9,912 bases of DNA from Gammaproteobacteria bacterium (GTDB lineage: Bacteria > Pseudomonadota > Gammaproteobacteria > Eutrophobiales > Eutrophobiaceae), in the NCBI GenBank assembly GCA_018676275.1, contig JABHFC010000143.1, positions 1 through 9,912 of the forward strand, written 5' to 3'. The notes beneath the pieces are model-generated. The model was not told the origin of the DNA, searched no databases, and worked only from the letters and a program-made list of their open reading frames with translations. The first letter of the stretch is position 1, and every line of letters starts with the position of its first letter. The translations under genes and the position numbers were made by a program. Below are positions 1 through 6,251 of the stretch, one piece after another.

Positions 1-401
1 AATTTCTTTGGATCAAATGAAGTGAAATCATAGGCGGGATCAGCCAGACCATTCAGGTTATCCGTAAATCCGGCAGCTTTCTTTGTAAATTTTTCCCAGT
101 CATCCCAGATTTCCTTTTTGGCCTGTGTTCCTTTAACAATACTGTTTGGGACGAAACCTTCAGGAATCATTTTTGATAGATAGGAAATTTCTGCGGCAAT
201 TTTATGAAAAGTCGCTTTATCGCCTGCGAATTTTGCGCCAATCATTTTGCCAAACTTGTATTCAATAACATGAAACAGGCCGTCGCGAAATTGATAAGCT
301 TTCTCTTCAGGCGTTCTGGTGTCTTCTTTCGCACTTACTGGTCCAGCCGCTAAAAAAATCGCCAGAATTGTATATAATATCATTGAGTAATTCTTACGCA
401 T
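1..401 (-). CDS. Cytochrome c'/c-556 family protein, N-terminal part (partial)
   Basis: Start ATG at 401 (reverse strand) is preceded by a good AGGAG site six bases upstream. The frame stays open for 133 codons to the window edge. Residues 1-24 form a signal peptide: basic MRKN start, hydrophobic core, and a PVSA cleavage site before KED, so the product is exported. The mature part resembles the four-helix-bundle cytochrome c' family: helix 1 with RDGLFHVIEYKFGKMIG (about 39-55), then PEGFVPNSIVKGTQAKKEIW (about 80-99), which matches the family's typical 'GF-GS-T-AKPEIW' stretch. The family's haem motif CxxCH sits close to the C-terminus, which lies outside the window, so haem binding cannot be confirmed here. 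Family members are small periplasmic mono-haem proteins involved in electron transfer or binding of gases such as NO. The gene diverges from the aminotransferase gene. The family call is fairly secure; the exact function is unknown. Confidence 0.82.
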   Translation of the reverse strand, partial: MRKNYSMILYTILAIFLAAGPVSAKEDTRTPEEKAYQFRDGLFHVIEYKFGKMIGAKFAGDKATFHKIAAEISYLSKMIPEGFVPNSIVKGTQAKKEIWDDWEKFTKKAAGFTDNLNGLADPAYDFTSFDPKK

Positions 402-407
402 AATGTT

Positions 408-412
408 CTCCT
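408..412 (-). promoter_or_regulatory. Ribosome binding site of the cytochrome c' gene
   Basis: On the reverse strand AGGAG is followed by a six-base spacer and the ATG at 401. This strong Shine-Dalgarno match fixes the start of the truncated gene. Confidence 0.7.
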
Positions 413-643
413 AATAAGTGTCCAAGATGTAAAAAGGAATCGGTAACCGCATCAGATACTACATGAAGGATTCATTCTGTTCAAAAAATCGGATCACGAT
501 TCAACAGTTTTTCTTCAAAATGCCATTGAGATTTCCATTTCACAATTAAAACCGAAGGATTAAGGAAATCTAAAGAGCGGCCGGGTTTTTCCAGGCGATT
601 AATATTGTTTTATTGGGCTTATCGTCAGGAGTAATGCTACCAA

Positions 644-668
644 GATAACGAAATAATAATTTCATATC
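644..668. repeat. Interrupted inverted repeat upstream of the aminotransferase gene
   Basis: GAAAT (650-654) and ATTTC (659-663) form a perfect inverted repeat around AATA. Outer half-sites GATA (644-647) and TATC (665-668) extend the symmetry with a one-base offset. It lies about 57 bases upstream of the start codon at 725, where an operator could sit. It is AT-rich, so chance symmetry is possible. Confidence 0.3.
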
Positions 669-712
669 ACCCTGATACCTGCCAAAATAAACATATATCG
701 ATATTGAGCAAA

Positions 713-718
713 AGAGGA
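713..718 (+). promoter_or_regulatory. Ribosome binding site deciding the aminotransferase start
   Basis: AGAGGA is followed by six bases and ATG at 725. The TTG at 704 and the ATG at 719 are in the same frame, but they lie before or directly against this site and so cannot use it. ATG 725 is therefore preferred. Confidence 0.65.
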
Positions 719-724
719 ATGAGT

Positions 725-2266
725 ATGAGTGCCGCGACCGAATCAATTGAAGCCAATATTAACCAACCCAGGCCAATCACGGCAAAAACAGATATGGTCT
801 CGCAACGTCCGTTTGACTATGCGCATGCGCACAAATGGGCACCCAATGCCGACTGTAATGATCTGGAGTCCATGTTTCCCCAGCATGCGGATGTTCTATC
901 CCAGGAAAAATTGTGGGAATTGTATGAGAAAGAACTCGGGGAGTGGATGGCCAAACTTTCAAAGAGCAAGGAAATGAATGAACTGGGTAGTCGCTCCATG
1001 CCTTTTGGGGTATTTGGTACCTACCAGAAAGACTGGCTGACACCAATCCTGCCCTATGCCAAACGCGCCATGGGCAACAAGGTCTGGGATGTTGATGGTA
1101 ATGAATATCTCGATTTCAATTTTGGCGATACACCGGATATGTATGGTCATGGCCCGGATAATCCTGCCATTGCAGCGGTAGCGAAACGTCTGCTGGAAGA
1201 CGGTATTGATTCCATGATGTGTAACGAAGACGCTATCGTTACCAGCCAGCTATTGACTGAAAAATTTGGCTTGACGCACTGGATGCACTGTATGACAGCA
1301 AGCGATGCCAATCGTTATGTTATCGCCCAGGCCCGTCATGTTACAGGGCGAAAAAATATTGCCATTCCGAACATGGTCTATCACGGTACCTTAGAAGAAA
1401 CACAAAAATACATGCCAGAACCCGGTGTGATTTCCCGTTACCATGATCTTGATATTTATTCTTCCCCTGTTGAAAACGGTACCAAGATTTTTCACTGGAA
1501 CGATCTGGACAGCCTGGAAGAAATTCTTGCTGATCGCAGCGTTGCTGTCCTTATTATGGAACCGGTACTAAGTAACTTCGGCTGGGCATGGCCGAAGGCT
1601 GGCTGGCACGAGGGCGTGCGAAAACTCTGTGACAAGTACGGAACATTATTGTGTTATGACGAAACCCATACACTGGGCACCAGCCCTGCAGGCATGGTTG
1701 GTAAGCTCGGCTTGAAAGGAGACTTCTGGACCTGCGGTAAAGCTATCTCCAGTGGTATACCAGGGGCCGTATTTGGTATGACGGAAGAGATCGCAAAAAA
1801 GATTACAGAAGATCATAACGCAGTTGGTCACCTCTCCGGTGCCGGTCTCGGTTTCCTCGGCAATGCCTTGAGTGGCAACACCATGTCCACACTGGGCTTA
1901 CGCGTAACCCTTGAAGAAGTGTTTACAGATGAGGTTTTTGCAAAGATATATGACAATGCCGAGTACATGAAAAAAGGTATGGAACGGAGTATTGATAAAT
2001 ACAATGCTCCCTTTCGCATAGAAACCATGGGCAATCGCCTGTGTTATCACTTCCTCCCGGACAAATGTTACGATCCGATCGCGGGCCTGGTACAGATTGG
2101 CTTTGGTGGCTTATTCGAATTTAGTCATGCTTACCTGTGGAATCACGGGATCTTGATCATGCCCTACTTCAACATGCTAATCCTGGCACCGGAACATACT
2201 CATGAAGATACGGATAATTTCCTCAAGGTCTGGGATGAAATTGTAGCTATCACTATGGGGAAATAA
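725..2266 (+). CDS. Class-III PLP-dependent aminotransferase, COG0001 type, substrate unknown
   Basis: The product is 513 residues from ATG 725. An upstream in-frame TTG at 704 would add seven. The fold is that of class-III aminotransferases related to glutamate-1-semialdehyde aminomutase: the VWDVDGNEYLDF strand of the small domain, then the cofactor-phosphate region, where the usual GSEA-type motif reads TASDANRYVIAQARHVTGR. The PLP ring-nitrogen aspartate is in CYDETHTL (D312), and the Schiff-base lysine is in TCGKAISSGIPGAVFG (K339). The DETHT form differs from the DEV form of true glutamate-1-semialdehyde aminomutases and is typical of a side clade annotated only as 'aspartate aminotransferase family'. 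A role in tetrapyrrole synthesis is therefore not supported. At 513 residues it is longer than the usual 430-450, and the extra length is an N-terminal extension of roughly 100 residues. It stands alone, followed at once by a decayed lyase fragment on the other strand. The enzyme class is secure; the amino donor and acceptor are unknown. Confidence 0.88.
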   Translation: MSAATESIEANINQPRPITAKTDMVSQRPFDYAHAHKWAPNADCNDLESMFPQHADVLSQEKLWELYEKELGEWMAKLSKSKEMNELGSRSMPFGVFGTYQKDWLTPILPYAKRAMGNKVWDVDGNEYLDFNFGDTPDMYGHGPDNPAIAAVAKRLLEDGIDSMMCNEDAIVTSQLLTEKFGLTHWMHCMTASDANRYVIAQARHVTGRKNIAIPNMVYHGTLEETQKYMPEPGVISRYHDLDIYSSPVENGTKIFHWNDLDSLEEILADRSVAVLIMEPVLSNFGWAWPKAGWHEGVRKLCDKYGTLLCYDETHTLGTSPAGMVGKLGLKGDFWTCGKAISSGIPGAVFGMTEEIAKKITEDHNAVGHLSGAGLGFLGNALSGNTMSTLGLRVTLEEVFTDEVFAKIYDNAEYMKKGMERSIDKYNAPFRIETMGNRLCYHFLPDKCYDPIAGLVQIGFGGLFEFSHAYLWNHGILIMPYFNMLILAPEHTHEDTDNFLKVWDEIVAITMGK

Positions 2267-2289
2267 AACCGGAGACTATTTTTGGTAAT

Positions 2290-2407
2290 CTTATTCAGAT
2301 CAATTCCGGTTTCCATACCAAGATCATTTAGCATGTAGATCACGTCTTCAGTAGCGACATTGTCACTGGTTTATTCAAATCAAGATAGGCATTGATATTT
2401 GTCAGTG
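2290..2407 (-). pseudogene. Decayed fragment of a second HMG-CoA lyase gene
   Basis: Positions 2290-2369 align without gaps to 5421-5500 of the intact lyase gene with 65 of 80 identical bases. Twelve of the 15 differences fall at third codon positions. Reverse-strand translation gives SDNVATEDVIYMLNDLGMET, then GIDLNK, against SGNVATEDVIYMLDGLGIET and GIDLNK in the intact enzyme (residues 247-272). A second block, 2379-2407, matches 5565-5593 (22 of 29; residues about 215-224). Between the blocks 55 bases are missing relative to the intact gene. This breaks the frame and removes the region with the catalytic cysteine (C240 of the intact enzyme). Weaker similarity may run to about 2273 and to about 2427. 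The last 28 residues of the lyase have no room before the aminotransferase stop. The third-position bias shows that the source was a diverged functional lyase gene, not a recent copy of the neighbour. It is too short and broken to be active. Confidence 0.85.
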
Positions 2408-2497
2408 TTTTATATCAGGCGTGATGATTAGCAGCTAATTCCATTATTATTGATCCGAGTCATATCAGCAGATTTGATTCGTTTTTAGTATTAAACA

Positions 2498-5221
2498 ATG
2501 GAACAATATTCAAATTCACAGGCATTTCAGAATCTCGGAACAGATGCTCATAAAATTCCCCTGGAGGAATTCTATGCGACTCTCCGAGCGAATGATAATG
2601 GGCTGACTTCCGACGAATCCTCAAGTCGCCTGCTGAATTATGGTAGTAACGAGTTAAACACGATTCAGAAAACCCCCGAGTACTTGAAATTCCTACGTCA
2701 GTTTGCCAATTTTTTTGCTTTTTTACTGATGACAGGTGGATGTCTTGCACTGTTAGCGGATTACCTTGATCCGGACAAGGGTAATTTCTATATTGCCTGT
2801 GCTCTTTTTGGCGTTGTCGTATTAAACGCTGTATTTACTTATCTGCAGGAGCACCAGAGTGAAAAGATAATGGAAAGTTTCAGGGATATGTTGCCACAAA
2901 TGGTAACGGTGTCCCGTGATGGAGAATCCACAAAAATTCACGCCAGTGAATTGGTACCTGGTGATCTGATGCTTATCGAGGAAGGGGATCGTATTTCAGC
3001 AGATGGCAGGCTGATCGAGCAGAATGCCTTAAAGATCGATCTAAGTAGTCTTACTGGAGAAAGCGAACCTGAGCTACGGCATCTTGAAGCTACCCATGAA
3101 AATATTATCGAAAGCAGAAACATGGTTTTCTCCGGCACACTCGTGCAGAGCGGTAATGGTAAAGCGGTGGTATATGCAACCGGCCTGAATACGCAAATTG
3201 GCAATATTGTGCAGCTTACACAAGATACTGAAGAGTCTGAAACGCCAATCAGAAAAGAGTTGAAGCATTTTATAAAGATAATTAGCAGTATCGCAATTTT
3301 CCTTGGCGTCACTTTTTTCCTGCTCAGCCTGATTCTGGATAAAGGTGCCATAGGTAGCTTGATATTTGCAATTGGGATCATTGTCGCAAATGTGCCGGAA
3401 GGATTACTACCAACGGTAACGCTGGCATTGACGATGGCCAGTAAGAGAATGGCGCGTAAGAATGCATTAATAAAGAACCTGGAAAGTGTTGAAACATTGG
3501 GCAGTACGACAGTGATATGTACGGATAAAACCGGCACGCTTACGCAAAATCGTATAAGCGTTAATACATTGTTTATTAGTGGGCGAGAGTTTGCTGCCTG
3601 GGATCAGGAATTACTCGAAGAGAAAGGTATACGTGAAGCAAGTCGCGTAATGACATTATGTAACAATGCCAGATCTGGTTCGAATGGGGTGTACGGTGAT
3701 CCCACCGAAATTGCGCTACTTAATTTTACAGAACAGATAGGTTCTCATAATGATGAAGAGCCAGCTGTACGATTGAATGAATATCCATTCGACTCTGCTA
3801 CCAAACACATGGTAACAGTTAACCAGTCTCAGGATGACAGGATGCAGGCTTTCCTGAAAGGAGCACCTGAAATTGTGCTGGAGATGTGCAGCCAATATCG
3901 ATTGCACGGGGAGACCATCCCATTGGATGATGTACACCGAAAGATTGTACTACGGGCTTATCGGAGGTTGGCAAAACGGGGTGAACGGGTTTTAGCCCTG
4001 GCAATGAAGAACGTTAGTGAAAAATCTATTAAACAGGAAGAATTTGAATTTATAGGACTGGTTGGGATGCTTGATCCACCTCGGCCGGAAGTATTTGATG
4101 CGATTAAAAAATGCCAGCGTGCCGGGATTAAGCTCATTATGATTACCGGAGACTATGGTCTTACTGCCGAATCTATTGGGCGACAGATCGGATTATTACA
4201 TGCCGATGGCAAGGTCATACGTGGTGACGAATTAGCAGCTATGAATGATGATGAGTTGTGCGATCTGCTTGCCAGTGAATCCGAGTTAATATTTGCGCGC
4301 ACCTCACCTGCACAGAAATTACAGATTGTGAAGGCGCTGCAGAAGAATAATGAGGTAGTTACAGTAACCGGCGACGGTGTTAATGATGCACCAGCATTGA
4401 AAAATGCCGATCTGGGTGTGGCGATGGGAATATCCGGCACCGATGTCGCAAAAGAAGCCAGTAACATGGTATTGATGGACGACAATTTTGCCACCATCGT
4501 ACATGCTATAGAAGAAGGCAGGACTATTTTTGATAATATTAAAAAGTTTATTGCTTATATTCTTACCAGCAATATTCCTGAAATATTACCTTTTATTGCT
4601 TTCGTGATACTGGATATTCCCTTGCCCTTAACCGTTGTTTTGATACTGGCTATCGATCTGGGTACGGATATTTTACCGGCCCTCGGACTGGGTGCGGAGC
4701 GCTCTGAAAGTGATGTAATGCAAAAGCCGCCGCGTCCAAGATCTGAACGTTTATTGACTCGAAACATGTTGGCAATGAGTTATGGCATTGTCGGTATGAT
4801 TCAGGCGATGGCAGGTTTCTTCAGCTTTTTTGTTGTGCTGTATGCTGGTGGATGGAGTTGGGGTCAGCAGTTGGCTTCTGGCGATGAGTTATATCGAACT
4901 GCGGTGACGGCCTTTTTTGCCTCAATAATTATTTGTCAGATAGCTGATGTGATCATTTGCCGAACCAGACGTCAAAGTCTGTTAACAGTTGGTCTTTTCA
5001 GTAACCGTCTTGTTTTAATCGGAATAGCTTCAGAGTTGATTCTGCTGGGTTTAATTAGTTATGTACCGGCGTTTAATACTTTCTTCGGCACGGCTCCGCT
5101 TGAATGGTGGCAGCTCTCGTTGAGCATACCGTTTGCAATTGTAATTTTAATTGGTGATGAAATACGTAGAGTAATGGTCAGAAGAGATAATGCTTTTGTT
5201 TTGAAATGGCTGACATGGTAG
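2498..5221 (+). CDS. P-type cation ATPase, type IIC (Na,K-ATPase-like)
   Basis: This is a complete 907-residue pump. An in-frame TAA at 2492 makes ATG 2498 the first possible start; no clear Shine-Dalgarno site precedes it. Order of parts: cation-ATPase N-terminal domain (about 15-80), M1-M2 (about 69-115), actuator domain with TGES (186-189), M3-M4 (about 258-312) with VPEGLL (E301), phosphorylation site DKTGTLT (D343), nucleotide-binding KGAPE (454-458), hinge GDGVNDAP (625-632), M5-M10 (about 682-895). It hydrolyses ATP through an aspartyl-phosphate to move cations across the inner membrane. Residues matching known Na,K-ATPase ion ligands are all present: E301 (M4), Y687, S691, N692, E695 (M5), D720, T723, D724 (M6), Q814, D817 (M8) and E846 (M9). 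Spacings agree with the animal enzyme: 42 residues from E301 to D343, and 29 from S691 to D720. The M7-M8 loop is short and lacks the SYGQ beta-subunit contact. Na+ export, with or without K+ import, is therefore the best guess; Ca2+ (type IIA) is less likely. Transport has to be tested. Confidence 0.93.
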   Translation: MEQYSNSQAFQNLGTDAHKIPLEEFYATLRANDNGLTSDESSSRLLNYGSNELNTIQKTPEYLKFLRQFANFFAFLLMTGGCLALLADYLDPDKGNFYIACALFGVVVLNAVFTYLQEHQSEKIMESFRDMLPQMVTVSRDGESTKIHASELVPGDLMLIEEGDRISADGRLIEQNALKIDLSSLTGESEPELRHLEATHENIIESRNMVFSGTLVQSGNGKAVVYATGLNTQIGNIVQLTQDTEESETPIRKELKHFIKIISSIAIFLGVTFFLLSLILDKGAIGSLIFAIGIIVANVPEGLLPTVTLALTMASKRMARKNALIKNLESVETLGSTTVICTDKTGTLTQNRISVNTLFISGREFAAWDQELLEEKGIREASRVMTLCNNARSGSNGVYGDPTEIALLNFTEQIGSHNDEEPAVRLNEYPFDSATKHMVTVNQSQDDRMQAFLKGAPEIVLEMCSQYRLHGETIPLDDVHRKIVLRAYRRLAKRGERVLALAMKNVSEKSIKQEEFEFIGLVGMLDPPRPEVFDAIKKCQRAGIKLIMITGDYGLTAESIGRQIGLLHADGKVIRGDELAAMNDDELCDLLASESELIFARTSPAQKLQIVKALQKNNEVVTVTGDGVNDAPALKNADLGVAMGISGTDVAKEASNMVLMDDNFATIVHAIEEGRTIFDNIKKFIAYILTSNIPEILPFIAFVILDIPLPLTVVLILAIDLGTDILPALGLGAERSESDVMQKPPRPRSERLLTRNMLAMSYGIVGMIQAMAGFFSFFVVLYAGGWSWGQQLASGDELYRTAVTAFFASIIICQIADVIICRTRRQSLLTVGLFSNRLVLIGIASELILLGLISYVPAFNTFFGTAPLEWWQLSLSIPFAIVILIGDEIRRVMVRRDNAFVLKWLTW

Positions 5222-5333
5222 ATAATTATTTTGGATGAACATGTTATCCATTCAGAAAAATATTAGCGCCTATAATTAAAGATCCAGTTGAGAACCTGAA
5301 TGGGTTTTTAACCATCACATAGGCCTTGAAGAA
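5222..5333. other. Convergent spacer between the ATPase and liuE, with weak hairpins
   Basis: Transcription from both sides meets here. An imperfect hairpin at 5232-5250 (TGGAT/ATCCA plus a G-T and an A-T pair, five-base loop) lies 11 bases after the ATPase stop but has no T-run on either strand. No gene is visible. The second hairpin, at 5291-5309, is listed separately. Confidence 0.5.
5291..5309 (+). terminator. Possible weak terminator of the ATPase gene
   Basis: AGAACC pairs with GGTTTT around TGAATG, with one G-T pair, and the 3' arm runs into five T residues. The stem is short and the T-run overlaps it, so this is only a weak candidate. On the opposite strand there is no T-run after the stem, so it would not serve the liu operon. 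Confidence 0.28.
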
Positions 5334-6236
5334 CTAGCTACTCCTTTTTGTGGCCAATGCGACTTTCGATGCGGGTTGACGTTGCAGTTGTTCGGAAATA
5401 TACCAGCTAGTTTCAATGAGCTTATTCAGGTCTATTCCCGTTTCTATACCGAGACCATCAAGCATATAGATAACATCTTCCGTGGCGACATTACCACTGG
5501 CACCTGCAGCATATGGGCAGCCACCGAGTCCGGCAACAGAGCTGTCGACCACTGAAACACCCAGTTCAAGACAGGCGTAAATATTGGCCAGTGCCTGACC
5601 ATAAGTGTCATGAAAATGTATTGCCAGCCTGTTCATATCCACTTTTGTCGCAACTACTTCGAGTAGCTGCTTTGCTTTTTCAGGGGTACCAACACCGATG
5701 GTGTCGCCAAGAGAAATTTCATAGCAGCCCATCTGTAGCAGTTTTTCGGCAACATTGACTACGGTCCCGGGGTCAATTTCTCCTTCATACGGGCAGCCCA
5801 GTACACAACTTATGTAACCACGCACACGTATGCCTTTAGCCATTGCCGACTCACATACCGGGATGAAACGTTCGAGACTTTCATCTATCGAGCAATTTAT
5901 GTTCTTTTTTGAAAAGGATTCCGAAGCTGCACCAAATATGGCGACTTCCTCGGCATTTGCTGCAATGGCTCCTTCAAGTCCTTTCATATTGGGTGTCAAT
6001 ACCGGGTAACTGACCTTGTCCTTGCGATTTAGCTGAGCCATGACCTTGTCACTATCCGCCATTTGCGGTACCCATTTCGGAGAAACAAAACTACCTGCCT
6101 CGATTACCGAAATACCTGCTTCTGCGAGTTTATGAATCAGCTCAACTCTGGTTGCAACAGGAATAAGTTGTTTCTCATTTTGTAGCCCGTCACGAGGGCC
6201 TACCTCAACGATTTTTACTTTAACTGGAAGAGTCAT
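5334..6236 (-). CDS. liuE: Hydroxymethylglutaryl-CoA lyase
   Basis: The 300-residue product cleaves 3-hydroxy-3-methylglutaryl-CoA to acetoacetate and acetyl-CoA, the last step of leucine/isovalerate breakdown. It is also known as mvaB. The length is normal for bacterial lyases. Visible hallmarks: VEVGPRDGLQNE near the N-terminus (R15 and metal-binding D16), IEAGSFVSPKWVPQM (46-59), the metal-binding pair in HFHD (H207, H209), and the family signature GLGGCPYAAGASGNVATEDV with catalytic C240 and metal ligand N249. It is a TIM-barrel, divalent-metal-dependent cytoplasmic enzyme. The start ATG at 6236 lies 15 bases after the liuD stop; no strong Shine-Dalgarno site is seen, so translation may depend on coupling to liuD. 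It is the last gene of the leftward operon. A decayed relative of this gene lies 3.1 kb away at 2290-2407. Confidence 0.96.
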   Translation of the reverse strand: MTLPVKVKIVEVGPRDGLQNEKQLIPVATRVELIHKLAEAGISVIEAGSFVSPKWVPQMADSDKVMAQLNRKDKVSYPVLTPNMKGLEGAIAANAEEVAIFGAASESFSKKNINCSIDESLERFIPVCESAMAKGIRVRGYISCVLGCPYEGEIDPGTVVNVAEKLLQMGCYEISLGDTIGVGTPEKAKQLLEVVATKVDMNRLAIHFHDTYGQALANIYACLELGVSVVDSSVAGLGGCPYAAGASGNVATEDVIYMLDGLGIETGIDLNKLIETSWYISEQLQRQPASKVALATKRSS

Positions 6237-6251
6237 TATAAAAACTGATAT

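Larger units (their letters stand above)
402..724. other. Divergent intergenic region, no gene seen
   Basis: About 320 bases separate the leftward cytochrome gene from the rightward aminotransferase gene. No credible coding frame or RNA gene is visible. It must hold the promoters of both genes, but no convincing -35/-10 pair could be picked by eye. Two symmetrical elements stand out near the aminotransferase: an interrupted inverted repeat at 644-668, and the 10-base palindrome ATATCGATAT at 695-704, about 20 bases before the chosen start codon. Confidence 0.6.

Noticed and set aside
704..724. TTG at 704 and ATG at 719 as starts of the aminotransferase
   Set aside because: The AGAGGA site at 713-718 is correctly spaced only for ATG 725; the other two candidates lie before it or touch it.
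2266..2312. Inverted repeat AAACCGG / CCGGTTT as a terminator after the aminotransferase
   Set aside because: The 33-base loop is too long, no T-run follows, and the right arm falls inside the lyase relic, where it matches coding sequence.
2450..2478. TTGATC and TTTGAT, spaced by 17 bases, as a promoter for the ATPase
   Set aside because: Each box has only four matches of six to consensus in an AT-rich stretch; not enough to claim a promoter.
2938..3537. Long antisense open frame of about 200 codons inside the ATPase gene
   Set aside because: It lies opposite well-conserved ATPase domains and its translation shows no recognisable family; it is a by-product of the coding bias of the pump gene.
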